From assembly GCA_963664605.1 (NCBI GenBank), contig OY761536.1, positions 4,216,001 to 4,280,000 of the forward strand: a stretch of DNA of 64,000 bases. Reading direction: 5' to 3'. Made by a program: the position numbers and the translations under genes. This document shows, one piece after another, positions 53,801 through 62,484 of the stretch. Below the pieces are notes generated by a model. That model ran no database searches. It was given only the letters and a program-made list of their open reading frames with translations, and was not told the DNA's origin. Within the stretch, counting starts at the first letter, position 1. Each line of letters begins with the position of its first letter. The stretch is from JAHOYW01 sp963664605. Lineage in GTDB: Bacteria; Verrucomicrobiota; Lentisphaeria; Victivallales; Victivallaceae.

Positions 53801-56800
53801 TCCTCCCCAGTAGGTTTCTGTCATGTTGCCGTAATCAATTTTCGTAGGTACAGGTACTGAATCACGGTCTTCACTGTTAAAACTGAAATTAGTGCTGCCG
53901 GAGTTGTCCCGCCCGCTGATTTTGATTTCTTCTCCAGTCAGGATTGTTAATGCGTTCCACTCAAGATTTTCCATTGTCAGCTTGTGCGTGGATGCTGTTA
54001 CGTCGCCATGATTTATGACGGCGACCTCTTTCCCGATCCGTTCAGGGACAAGAGTCCAATATTTCCAGTTCGTAAGCGTATGCCAGGCTGCCGCGTATTG
54101 GCCCGCGGTAATATATGTCTGCGCCTGTGTTGCCGTGGTGTTAATATAGCTCTCTTCCTCCTGGGTAAAATTAAATAATTCACTAACCAGAGGGTAAGTA
54201 TCTTTAGTAAGAGATATCAGTTCTTCCATGTGGCTGAGGTCTGTTGCAGATAAAGAACTGATACTGTATCCGGTAACCTGTCCGTTTCCGCTGTCATCGC
54301 GGAATGCCGCAACTCCATACGGCGGCAGGTTTACGACTATTTCCCCTGCTGTTACAGTTACCGTTTGACCGGCGCCGATATCAAACAGGCTGCTTGCGCC
54401 GCTGATGTTAATGGTTGCCTGTGATGTCCAGTATCCGGGGTTTACGACATAGAACCAATATTTGCCATCTTTAGTAATATCCCGAATCACGACATTACTC
54501 GTAAATGTGGTACTCTGAACCGTGTTGAATTTATCTTTAGGCAATGCCGTATACATTTTTGCAAATTTACGAAGCTCCTGTTCATTTCCAACCATAAACC
54601 CGATGTCAGTGAACCCGTACATTACGATTTCCGGGTCAGAGCCGATTAGAGCTTGGGCAAAAGCCTCCTGAGAATATTGTCCCGGAGCCTGCGACATTAT
54701 AGTACGCTGCTGGAAATCTCCGTTTGAGAAACTTCTTTCCATCTCATACCAGCCGGAATGAAGCATGACGCTCCGGTTAGTTGCCCGTCCATAAGCAGCA
54801 ATAGCCTGCTGTCCGACATGCTGTTCCCATACTTGGGGATATGGATATATTGCCGCCCGTGTTGTTCCTTCAGGATACATATAGCGTACAGGCCAAATAT
54901 TATCGTCTGACAGATATAATGACGGATCCAGGCTGTACTGCGCCATATAGTCAGTATAGTCTTCTTCGCTATCAACCCAGTTTTTAATAATAAGCGAACT
55001 CAAATAGAATCCAAACATGCATTCCAGATCGTTCCGGTAAGTGTGCAGTTTGTTCCTTGCCGCTAACGTTAAATCGTGTATTTCATTACAACGCCAACTC
55101 GTCCACGCTGCCTTTTTCGTTCCTCCTGTCAGATAGTTGTATCTGTCCAGGAAGCGATCAGGATCGCCGTCTGTTCCGGGTACTGTATCTCCGCTGTCAC
55201 TTTCGTAGGCTGCTATTGCAGCATCGGAATAGTCCCAGGCATAAGGATCGTCTTCAGAATAGAAGGCTGGTCCCAGAGTGCCGGGATAAGCCATAAGGTA
55301 GACGCCTTTCCAAGCGGAAGACCCGCTGAAGCGGTAAGCTAAATCATCAATAACATATAACAACGCATTCTGGACATCGGAATGGCCTATGCTGGTTGTA
55401 ATTACCGAACCTGTAGGACTTTCTCCGGAATAATCCTTCGGCATGTACTTGTCGCCTGCTACGCAATAGGAACTGCCTTCCAGCATAGACAGATGATTTG
55501 AGTATTCTATAGTTGATATCATAGATATTCCGTTACTTTCGAATACGCGCAGCGCAATATCCCGGATATCCCGCAGTATCCGACCTGTTTCTACGCGGTC
55601 AGGTGGTTCATATGACAGATTTTTGTCATCATATTGAAATGCTCCCATAACATGCATATTCTGACCGGTAAATTTAAGATACTGCGTATAATGTTCAGAA
55701 ACATCAAGGTTCCATAAAAGTTTTTCCGTCCACAACTGAATCATATCAAAACCATCCGGATATGAATGCCCTTCCTGGTCCGGAAGATATTCCCCGAAGT
55801 TGATCCCTGTATATTTGGCACGCTCAGACAGCATCCCGATAGACCGTTTCCCGTTTGATGATACATTAAGTTCAGGCAGATTACCGGATATATGGTAAAT
55901 GTACAGTTTAGCCGCAGCAGCGGAAAAATTTGGATCCAGGCTGATTATATCAACCGTGTGTGGCCCTTCATCTGCACGATGAATCCATTTTAGCTCCCGC
56001 AGTTCATTACTTAAAGGATACTTTCTACCTGTCATAACACCCGGGCCGCTTTCAGTTAAGTGACCATTCTGTTTATCCCGTGAGATGCTCACTCCGGTTG
56101 CATAGCGCCGGTCGTTTGGATATTCAAGCACCATCAAATACCAGTCTCCCGGATGTTTGAACTCAAAATCATATGAGTACATCATATTTTCACCCAGTCT
56201 GGTTTCACGGTACTTTACTGTTCCTTTGTCAATGATAATCGGATCATTGACTTCAGTTATGATATCATAATTATTTGCATCTTTGTCTTCCCAGATAGTT
56301 TCCGTAGATGAATGAGAATCACTGGAGTCGGTGAAGTCAATAGTATCTTCGAGATTTATTGTCAGGCCGTCTTCAAAACTAGTTCCTTCGATTGCATTCA
56401 TGGGTATTTGACCGGTGACGACAAACGGCTCCCTTAAACGCGATTCCAGTATCTGGCCTCCTGATTCAAGATTTACTTCAAGCGTATAGACTCCGCGCTG
56501 CTGGCTTCCAAGATTCAGACTGAAGAATCGTGATGTACCAATAACAGTCGATGAACTTTGGCTTCCGCTGCCAATCTTTGTTTCAAGACCGTTTTTTTCT
56601 GCTCTCCTCAGTGTCCAATTTACCTTCGCCGTCCCGATGGACCAGTTTCCCGGAACCTTTACTTTCAGCTCTACCGGATTGGCTTTATCAAAAAAGAGCG
56701 GGGTATTATTTGTATCTTTTATAAGCAGCAAACGTCCATCATATACCGGCATGCGTTCCTTAACCTTAAAATAACCAGAAAAACCTGATGGATTATCTAT

Positions 56801-58765
56801 TATATTTGCAGAAGTCCAGGCACTGTCATCATAAGCAACTGTTGTCCAGTCCTGCTGTTCTGAACCATAGGCTTTCCAGCCATTGCTTGTAACTGTATCC
56901 AGGACTGTTTCCACTCCTCCATCCATAACGACCTTGCCTTGGAAAAACGAAATAGGATTGTATGTGGCACGCTCACTATAAAAAGCAACAACATTTGTCT
57001 GTCCTGCATTAAGGTATGGCTTTAAATCAACAACTACATGATCGTAACATCCGCCGGCACAGGTTTTCCTTATAGTTTCAGGTTTCTGTTCAATTTTTTG
57101 ACCATTAACATAGACGATTACCTGATCTCCGATCTCAGCAGCGGCACGCCATACTTGTCCGCTGGGGAGAGTGAATTTTTTGCGGTAATATCCGGATTTC
57201 ATCGTATATCCGTTCTTTACGCTCTGGGTGACATATTCAAGACATGATGCCCGATATACATCTTTTGTCTGGACCCTGTATGGCAGCAAAGCCTTTCCTT
57301 CTCCACTATTATACAAATCTGATATTTCTGTATCGCTAAGCGTTCTGTTCCATACTGCCACTTCGTCTATTAAACCTTTAAATCCCCAGTTGCTCATCCC
57401 CTGTGATGCCCCGGAACCCAGAATCAATTTCTCACTGCCATAGTAAAGTGTATCGCTTCCGGCATCTTCATCTTTAACTTTTTGCCCGTTTATGTATAAA
57501 ACAAGCCTGTTTGTGCCGTACCCAAGATCATTATCAACATCTCTGACGAAAACAAAATGTGTCCATTCATCATCATTGATTGAATAGCTACACCTGTTTT
57601 GAGTTCCTCCAAGTCGCATCTTGATAGAGCCGTAATAGGTAAGTATGCTCCAGCCGTACCAGCTGGCTGAATGACATATGACGCCATCATAAGGATCTCC
57701 GTTGCCTTCCCGGTATATCCAGCCGCTTATAGTAAAAGGATCATCTTTGGTAAACTGTGTTTCTACAGAAGTTCCGCAATCAACATAACGGATTATATCA
57801 TTAGATTTTTTAAAGTCTCCGGCTTTGCCAAGTTTACCGTCGGGCAGATAGTAACCCGTACCGGCAACGTGTTCGCCGTAGTATGTGCCATCAGATTTTC
57901 TTCCGCTGCTGTCGTAGACTTCGTCTGGAGTTCCAACATGCCAGATACTCTCATCCATCATCCAGTACCCCACCAGTCCATCTATAGGGTCTAGACTGGC
58001 TGCAATATTTATTTCATCTGTAGAAAGAGCCCGGTTCCATACTGCTACCTCGTCCAGAAGCCCATCAAAATACCAGCCGCCTCCGGTGGTTATATTACCG
58101 CCAACCCGTAATGATGCATTGCTGTATTGGAGTGTCAGTGAGCCTGCATCCTGATTTGTCTGGTATACTCCGTCAATGAACAGTACAAGTTTGTTCGTTC
58201 CGTATCCAAGATCGTTGTCAATATCTCTGACAAAAGTAAAATGATGCCATTGATTAATGTTTATTGAGCTTGAGCATCTATCAGTTGTATCACCGAGACG
58301 CATGGAAATATTGCCATTATCGTCAACCAGGACGCTCCAGCCGCCCCAATTGCTGCTGCAGCCGATGATGCCGCCGTCACTGTTGCTTTTCCGGTATATC
58401 CAACCGCTTACTGTAAAAGAACTGCTATTACTGAATTCTACGTCCGGCACACTGCCGAAATCCACATAGTCATCTGTGCCGTCAAATATCCCGGCTCTGC
58501 CTTTTCTGCCAAGTGGAAGTGTTGGGCTCCCTCCATTGAAAGTACCGTAGTTTCCCAGGGTACCAGCATCTGCCACCTCAGCATTTGTGCCATCATGCCA
58601 GGCTGTTTCATCCATATTCCAGCGGCCCGTAAGTCCTTCAGAAAGTCCAGCTCCGTGAGCTTCAATACCCAGAATTACGACAGCTGTAATAACTGCTGCT
58701 TTTAAGATTAATGACAGGAAGCCGCTTCTTTTTCCATTTACCAGTCTTAACGTTGCTTTTCCCAT
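50852..58765 (-). CDS. Giant secreted multidomain protein: two LamG domains, glycosidase-like core, three GH54-like repeats
   Basis: A roughly 2637-aa exported protein with an N-terminal signal or anchor helix (SGFLSLILKAAVITAVVILG). Order: LamG/ConA-like domains 1 (about 45-255) and 2 (about 260-500); a core (about 510-1580) paralogous to the 1504-aa protein at 34550-39064, including the TIM-barrel-like segment YTQYLKFTGQNMHVMGAFQY; an unrecognised beta region (about 1590-1830); and three tandem 269-270-aa modules to the C-terminus. Each module has LCAYATER...C, VRRDD and TWYDQSG, like the catalytic-type domain of arabinofuranosidase B (GH54). I chose the ATG at 58765, preceded by GGGGGA at 5 bp; an ATG 12 bp upstream is also possible. 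It is probably cell-surface or extracellular. No C-terminal sorting signal was seen. Confidence 0.85.
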   Translation of the reverse strand: MGKATLRLVNGKRSGFLSLILKAAVITAVVILGIEAHGAGLSEGLTGRWNMDETAWHDGTNAEVADAGTLGNYGTFNGGSPTLPLGRKGRAGIFDGTDDYVDFGSVPDVEFSNSSSFTVSGWIYRKSNSDGGIIGCSSNWGGWSVLVDDNGNISMRLGDTTDRCSSSININQWHHFTFVRDIDNDLGYGTNKLVLFIDGVYQTNQDAGSLTLQYSNASLRVGGNITTGGGWYFDGLLDEVAVWNRALSTDEINIAASLDPIDGLVGYWMMDESIWHVGTPDEVYDSSGRKSDGTYYGEHVAGTGYYLPDGKLGKAGDFKKSNDIIRYVDCGTSVETQFTKDDPFTISGWIYREGNGDPYDGVICHSASWYGWSILTYYGSIKMRLGGTQNRCSYSINDDEWTHFVFVRDVDNDLGYGTNRLVLYINGQKVKDEDAGSDTLYYGSEKLILGSGASQGMSNWGFKGLIDEVAVWNRTLSDTEISDLYNSGEGKALLPYRVQTKDVYRASCLEYVTQSVKNGYTMKSGYYRKKFTLPSGQVWRAAAEIGDQVIVYVNGQKIEQKPETIRKTCAGGCYDHVVVDLKPYLNAGQTNVVAFYSERATYNPISFFQGKVVMDGGVETVLDTVTSNGWKAYGSEQQDWTTVAYDDSAWTSANIIDNPSGFSGYFKVKERMPVYDGRLLLIKDTNNTPLFFDKANPVELKVKVPGNWSIGTAKVNWTLRRAEKNGLETKIGSGSQSSSTVIGTSRFFSLNLGSQQRGVYTLEVNLESGGQILESRLREPFVVTGQIPMNAIEGTSFEDGLTINLEDTIDFTDSSDSHSSTETIWEDKDANNYDIITEVNDPIIIDKGTVKYRETRLGENMMYSYDFEFKHPGDWYLMVLEYPNDRRYATGVSISRDKQNGHLTESGPGVMTGRKYPLSNELRELKWIHRADEGPHTVDIISLDPNFSAAAAKLYIYHISGNLPELNVSSNGKRSIGMLSERAKYTGINFGEYLPDQEGHSYPDGFDMIQLWTEKLLWNLDVSEHYTQYLKFTGQNMHVMGAFQYDDKNLSYEPPDRVETGRILRDIRDIALRVFESNGISMISTIEYSNHLSMLEGSSYCVAGDKYMPKDYSGESPTGSVITTSIGHSDVQNALLYVIDDLAYRFSGSSAWKGVYLMAYPGTLGPAFYSEDDPYAWDYSDAAIAAYESDSGDTVPGTDGDPDRFLDRYNYLTGGTKKAAWTSWRCNEIHDLTLAARNKLHTYRNDLECMFGFYLSSLIIKNWVDSEEDYTDYMAQYSLDPSLYLSDDNIWPVRYMYPEGTTRAAIYPYPQVWEQHVGQQAIAAYGRATNRSVMLHSGWYEMERSFSNGDFQQRTIMSQAPGQYSQEAFAQALIGSDPEIVMYGFTDIGFMVGNEQELRKFAKMYTALPKDKFNTVQSTTFTSNVVIRDITKDGKYWFYVVNPGYWTSQATINISGASSLFDIGAGQTVTVTAGEIVVNLPPYGVAAFRDDSGNGQVTGYSISSLSATDLSHMEELISLTKDTYPLVSELFNFTQEEESYINTTATQAQTYITAGQYAAAWHTLTNWKYWTLVPERIGKEVAVINHGDVTASTHKLTMENLEWNALTILTGEEIKISGRDNSGSTNFSFNSEDRDSVPVPTKIDYGNMTETYWGGSLNGNIPYSQEMTVSASSVIWEITYEAPEDTYAYPGELGWFSHSLVSEDDTAFWGTDATIKYQDNTYQAIRLPAYDSSADTYWSISYDNVEWIEFHNEDGTIRLEASSLETDTDYYRGMVVTARRDIIAGQPNYKWIFSWYGTVPEEQGYVEEGYSNTVTLTMSFVDEANTAIPTDFSPLCAYATERLEGCPSGVAIMKVRRDDNAEFDIYDILPGTSQYKTSSGGNWIDGSSNTFYVKTWYDQSGYGRDVSQSTNSYQPKLVFNAQNGMAMVEGDGVDDYLKRAYDSSLDSPTELTIVAGIAMQSLNTNYSQRHVSGNTWRLFSYKDIGTTWRIDQLEGGGAEYLQNMPVLGVNDSTVLTAEFSGLTEAMQVCYGRQRESYQELDPGSEIAYNSYLSLFASTSGGEPVNSRMSHVYLYPVKLNEEERIKAIDYITGKLGIGAPYLPQALCAYATERSTGCPANVALMKVRRDDNVEFDIYDILPGTSQYKTSATGSWTDGSANTFYVKTWYDQSGSGKDVSQATSSYQPKLVFNAQNGMAMVESDGVDDYLLRYDSNLDSPEELTILADITMQSLNADYSQRHISGSNWQLYSYKDIDTSWSIDQLEGGGSECIQSMPVLGVDDPTVLAADFSSLDETMQVCYNHEQEGNLALSSNSEIAYNAYLSLFASTTGSEPVNSRMSHVYLYPAKLDEKKSARAADYIMGKLGLGVPYTSQTLCAYATERLAGCPDNVAIMKVRRNDSVELDIYDIKRGTSQYKTSATGSWIDGSANTFYVKTWYDQSGSGKDVSQSTSSYQPKLIFNAQNGMAMVEGDGVDDYLLRSDSNLNSPEELTIVADISMQSVNPAKSQRHVSSNTWRLYSYKDQGTVWRIDQLEGGGSKYIQNMPVLGVNNLTVLTAEFSSSAEIMEVLYNHERQGSKALDTGNEIAYNAYLSLFASTTGGEAVNSRMSHVFIYPAKLSEEKRLRTVNYILETLNIDIH
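50855..53265 (-). repeat. Three tandem repeats of about 807-810 bp inside the giant gene
   Basis: The segment encoding FYVKTWYDQSG recurs with its conserved CTGGTCATACCAGG-type core at 51451, 52258 and 53068, giving periods of 807 and 810 bp. The three units begin near 53265, 52458 and 51648 on the minus strand. Their nucleotide similarity is high, pointing to recent duplication and a risk of recombination or assembly collapse. Confidence 0.85.
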
Positions 58766-58867
58766 TTTGTCCCCCATCCTGTTTTTGGTTGGCTGTTACA
58801 AAACTAATTCTTTTTGATATTCCAGAAACCTTTGTTTATTAAATCTTAAATTATAAAGACATAAATT

Positions 58868-58895
58868 ATTATATATCATATACTTTGGAAAACAG
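58868..58895 (-). promoter_or_regulatory. Predicted promoter of the giant secreted-protein gene
   Basis: Minus strand: CTGTTT (58890-58895), 16-bp spacer, TATAAT (58868-58873), 9 bp downstream of operator copy 3. The leader is about 95-100 nt. The leader shares a TTTCTG(T/G)AATAT block with the leader of the paralogous gene at 39064, suggesting the promoter was duplicated together with the gene. Confidence 0.6.
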
Positions 58896-58904
58896 CATGA
58901 AAAA

Positions 58905-58944
58905 TATGCTAACTTTTGTAAATGACAGTTGTTTTTTTGTATAT
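58905..58944 (-). promoter_or_regulatory. Operator copy 3 upstream of the giant secreted-protein gene
   Basis: Minus-strand half-sites ATATACAAAA (58935-58944) and ATTTACAAAA (58914-58923), 21 bp apart, followed by GTTAGCATA. Near-identical to copies 1, 2 and 4. Confidence 0.8.
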
Positions 58945-59162
58945 TTTAGAAAAATATCAATATAGCGCTTGATTGGTAACTGCTGTTGTAGCTATTTTGC
59001 CTTAATAGTAATAGTTTCAAAAACATAGTTATCATGCAATAGATTCTAATGTAATATGTTAATTAATCATTAATTTACACTTGTCAAAATAGCAGTTTAT
59101 GTTATTGTATATAATATTATATATGCTGTTAAAATAAGGTGATAGAGCCTGCGTTCCTTGAA

Positions 59163-59202
59163 ATATACAAAAAAATAGCTGTCATTTACAAAAGTTAGCA
59201 TA
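59163..59202 (+). promoter_or_regulatory. Operator copy 4 upstream of the DegT aminotransferase gene
   Basis: Plus-strand half-sites ATATACAAAA (59163-59172) and ATTTACAAAA (59184-59193), 21 bp apart, followed by GTTAGCATA. It lies 9 bp before the predicted -35 box. Confidence 0.8.
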
Positions 59203-59211
59203 TTTTGCATA

Positions 59212-59242
59212 TTGTTTTTTGATGCCTGATAACTTTTATTAT
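59212..59242 (+). promoter_or_regulatory. Predicted promoter of the DegT aminotransferase/S9 peptidase unit
   Basis: TTGTTT (59212-59217) is positioned exactly as in the other three copies. The -10 is weaker: TATTAT (59237-59242) with a 19-bp spacer. The suboptimal spacer would make activation by a bound protein more important. Confidence 0.5.
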
Positions 59243-59304
59243 AAACAAAGAATTTATGTTTGTGATTATATAATTAAGTTAATTTTTTTAATGAGGCATC
59301 AATA

Positions 59305-60579
59305 ATGTTGAATGAACAACTGGCAATTAATGGCGGCACTCCTGTAAGAACAACTCCTTATCCTGAACCATATTTGGGTACTAGCGTATATGGGCGGGAG
59401 GAGCTTGAATTGTTGCATGAAGTTGTGGAAAATAAGCTTCCTTTCAGAGCCTACGGAGACGGCAACCCCCATATGGTTGATGATTTCGAGCAGGAAGCCA
59501 GAAATTATTTTAACATGCCGTACTCCCTTGCCACAGCTACCGGCAGCGGTTCTTATTACTGTGCCATAGCCGGATTGGGTGTTGGCCCGGGAGATGAAGT
59601 GATAATTCCGAGTTTTTGCTGGTTTACTGATTTTTTGGCTCCCGCACTGCTTGGAGCGGTTCCGGTTTTTGCTGATATAGATAAATCTTTAAATTTGGAC
59701 CCGGAGGATTTTGAGCGCAAAATAACTGAACGCACTAAAGCTGTCATAGTCGTATATTTTCAGGGAGCCGCAGCTGATATAGACAAAATATTGGAAATAG
59801 CCGAAAAACATGATATTAAAGTAATAGAAGATTGTGCTCAGGCCTTGGGCGCAAATTACAAAGGCCGTAAAGTTGGTTCATTTGGTGATGTAAGCTGTTT
59901 CAGTATGCAGCAGAATAAGATAATCTCAACAGGAGATGGAGGCTTGATGTTAACAAAAGATCCCATAGTCTATGAGCGTGCCGTCAGGTTTCATGACTTG
60001 GGCATGATGCGTCCGAAGTTCATTGAACAGGCCGGAGGGAAAGAGTCTGTAAATGATTTGATCGGCTGTCAATTCAGGATGAATGAATTTACCGGAGCCG
60101 TGGCGTTAGCCCAGTTCCGTAAGCTTGACAGCCATATTTTGAATGTCACCCGTAAATATTTTAAGCGGCTTGAACACAATCTGCCGAAAAGTTGTCCGAA
60201 TATAAAATTTCGTGAGTCCGGTGATCCTGAGGGTGATGCTGGAATTGCTTTTTATATGAATTTGGAAACAAAAGAAAGAGCTGATAAATTTGCAGAAGCC
60301 CTGAAGTCCGAAGGAGTCCCTGTAGGGCCGACTTCAGGATGCCGTAATATTCTTGAATCAGATGTTGTGAAAAATAAGCAGATGATCCATCCGGACATGC
60401 CGCCGTTCGGTCCCGGATTTGCCGGTGAAAACATAGAGTACAGAACAGAGCAATGCCCAAATACAAACTCTTTTGCTGAATCTATGGTCTGCGTACCTTT
60501 GGTTCCGTCATTCACTGAGCAGGATGTCGCGGATATTGAAAAAGCGATAGTTAAAGTATGGAACGGCTTGAAACTTTGA
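59305..60579 (+). CDS. DegT/DnrJ/EryC1/StrS-family PLP aminotransferase
   Basis: A 424-aa aminotransferase beginning LAINGGTPVRTTPYPEP, a start typical of the AHBA-synthase/StsC-like group. The PLP lysine is K205 in FSMQQNKIISTGDGGLML; VFADIDKSLNLDPEDFE and KVIEDCAQALGANYKG are further signatures. A GAGG site lies 8 bp before the ATG. It is not part of a biosynthetic cluster but is preceded by an operator copy, so it may act on a sugar or cyclitol in the degradative regulon. It is clearly a different subgroup from the enzyme at 14300. Substrate unknown. Confidence 0.9.
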   Translation: MLNEQLAINGGTPVRTTPYPEPYLGTSVYGREELELLHEVVENKLPFRAYGDGNPHMVDDFEQEARNYFNMPYSLATATGSGSYYCAIAGLGVGPGDEVIIPSFCWFTDFLAPALLGAVPVFADIDKSLNLDPEDFERKITERTKAVIVVYFQGAAADIDKILEIAEKHDIKVIEDCAQALGANYKGRKVGSFGDVSCFSMQQNKIISTGDGGLMLTKDPIVYERAVRFHDLGMMRPKFIEQAGGKESVNDLIGCQFRMNEFTGAVALAQFRKLDSHILNVTRKYFKRLEHNLPKSCPNIKFRESGDPEGDAGIAFYMNLETKERADKFAEALKSEGVPVGPTSGCRNILESDVVKNKQMIHPDMPPFGPGFAGENIEYRTEQCPNTNSFAESMVCVPLVPSFTEQDVADIEKAIVKVWNGLKL

Positions 60580-60623
60580 TTCGTATAAAATAATGAGCTG
60601 TTTCACTAATCAGGAGAGTAAAC

Positions 60624-62456
60624 ATGGATTTGTTCAATGCTATGCAGCCTAAAGCCTTGAAACAAGTTATCATGCTTTCTAATGGTAGAGAAGCAGTTTG
60701 TCAAGTATCTCGGGACTGTTTAGAACCGGAGAATATAGACCAGTTATATTTAGTCAACCTTGAAGACAAGCGCCCTCCAGTAGCGCTTGAGGACACCGAT
60801 AATGTATCATTTTTTTGTAAGTTCAACGATGAATATCCTTTAATCATTATTCGGAATAAGGGCGCTTATATTTACAATCCTGACGCGAAACGTCAAGAGA
60901 AATTAATTCCAGAATCCAATTCTCTATTGGAAATCACCGCTGCCCCGGATGGCAGAAAAATATTTTTTACAGCTGCATGCCCTGCCTTAGAGGAGCAGCA
61001 ACTTATAGCAAAAGGAATTATTCTTCAGGATAAACAAGCCCCGGTCCAGATATTTGCTGTTGATGTCAGTTCCAGAGAAATAAGACAAATTACATTTTCC
61101 ACCGGAATTAAAAAAGATATATCCGTTTCACCTGACGGTGATAAAATAGTTTTTACTGAGTTGGATGCGGAACGCTGGAGGCATCCGGCTCGTGCCGCAT
61201 TAAAAATTATTAATATTGATGGAACTGATGAAGAAACAATACTTGGAGGAGCTGTTCGCTGTGCTAAACCGCATTGGTCGCCAGACGGAAGAAGAATTGC
61301 TTTTATCCGCCGTGTACCTTCTACTTTTACCGATGATTTCCTGTCGGTTATTTCTCTTGCTGATGGAAAAGAACAAATACTTACCGCCAAGCTTGATCGC
61401 CGGGTAATTGATCTGCGCTGGCGGGATAATAACAATATTTTATTTTTACTCCGGGAAGGCTTTTTTAGCAATCTGTTGGAAATATCACCAGATACAAATA
61501 AACTTCATCAAATTGTTACGGCTTCGGGGATTAAATCCTTTGATACCAGCTTGAATAGTTCGCAAATAGTATTTATATCATCAAACTTCGATTCTCCATC
61601 AGAGCTTTACAGTATTGAATTCGATTGTTCAAATTACAGATTATTGAGCCCCTTTAATCAGCATATTAAAAAAGATGAAATATTTCCGGCTGAAATAATC
61701 CAATGGGAAAACTCAAATGGGCAAACTATCGAAGGAGTTTTTACTAAAGCGAAGACGGATAAAGATTTACCGCCGCTACTGGTGGAACATCATGGTGGAA
61801 CACCTAACGCTTATACTTGCGAGTATATGGCAATACCTCAGATGCACGCAAGATACGGAATGTCATCATTAAGAGTTAATTATCGCGGAAGCAGTGGGTA
61901 TGGGCAGGATTTTATGGAATCTTTGTTTGGCAACTGGACAACCGGACCTGCTGATGACGGTACAAGCGGAGCCGGAAAATTGATTGCCGAAAAACTTGTT
62001 GACCCGTGTCGGGTTGGGATTGCCGGAGACAGCGGCGGCGCTATGATTGGCGCAACCGCAATCGGTGTTTCAGACATCTATAAAGCCGCTGTCCTGGGGT
62101 GTGGGCTTTATGACTTGAGCTCTTTTTATCGTGGTCCTTTCTGGGAAAATGTGTGCGATTTGATGTTTGGAGGCCCCCCGACGGAATATATTGATTGTTA
62201 CCGTAAAGAATCAGCAGCCAGTTATGCATCAAAAATAAAAACTCCGACATTATTATGGTGTGGAGAACAGGACAAAGCATGCCCCATAAGTCAAACAGAG
62301 ATGTTTTATGGACTGTTGAAACGCAATAACATTCCAGTTGAATTTATCCGCTACCAAAATGAAGGTCATGGTATCCACAATTACGGACGTATGATGGACA
62401 TGTTAGAACGCCGCCTTAACTGGTTTAAGAAATACCTGCTTAAAAAGTCCGGTTAA
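60624..62456 (+). CDS. S9-family (prolyl-oligopeptidase-like) serine peptidase
   Basis: A 610-aa protein with an N-terminal beta-propeller (about 20-350; TolB-like repeats such as ITAAPDGRKIFFTA and PHWSPDGRRIAFIRR) and a C-terminal alpha/beta-hydrolase domain. The catalytic triad is visible: S470 in GIAGDSGGAMIGA, D550 in CGEQDKACP and H582 in NEGHGIH. No signal peptide is seen. An AGGAG site lies 7 bp before the ATG. It is 44 bp after the aminotransferase gene and probably co-transcribed. Such folds cleave short peptides or act as esterases; the target here is unknown. Confidence 0.9.
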   Translation: MDLFNAMQPKALKQVIMLSNGREAVCQVSRDCLEPENIDQLYLVNLEDKRPPVALEDTDNVSFFCKFNDEYPLIIIRNKGAYIYNPDAKRQEKLIPESNSLLEITAAPDGRKIFFTAACPALEEQQLIAKGIILQDKQAPVQIFAVDVSSREIRQITFSTGIKKDISVSPDGDKIVFTELDAERWRHPARAALKIINIDGTDEETILGGAVRCAKPHWSPDGRRIAFIRRVPSTFTDDFLSVISLADGKEQILTAKLDRRVIDLRWRDNNNILFLLREGFFSNLLEISPDTNKLHQIVTASGIKSFDTSLNSSQIVFISSNFDSPSELYSIEFDCSNYRLLSPFNQHIKKDEIFPAEIIQWENSNGQTIEGVFTKAKTDKDLPPLLVEHHGGTPNAYTCEYMAIPQMHARYGMSSLRVNYRGSSGYGQDFMESLFGNWTTGPADDGTSGAGKLIAEKLVDPCRVGIAGDSGGAMIGATAIGVSDIYKAAVLGCGLYDLSSFYRGPFWENVCDLMFGGPPTEYIDCYRKESAASYASKIKTPTLLWCGEQDKACPISQTEMFYGLLKRNNIPVEFIRYQNEGHGIHNYGRMMDMLERRLNWFKKYLLKKSG

Positions 62457-62484
62457 ATACTGCAAGCCTAAAGAAGACACCATT

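Larger units (their letters stand above)
58766..59304. other. Divergent regulatory region of about 540 bp without genes
   Basis: AT-rich gap between the giant gene (-) and a DegT aminotransferase (+). It holds two operator copies facing outward in opposite directions, each with its own promoter (listed separately). The about 220 bp between the copies (58945-59162) contain AT-rich stretches but no open frame, RNA gene or hairpin terminator that I can support. Confidence 0.75.
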
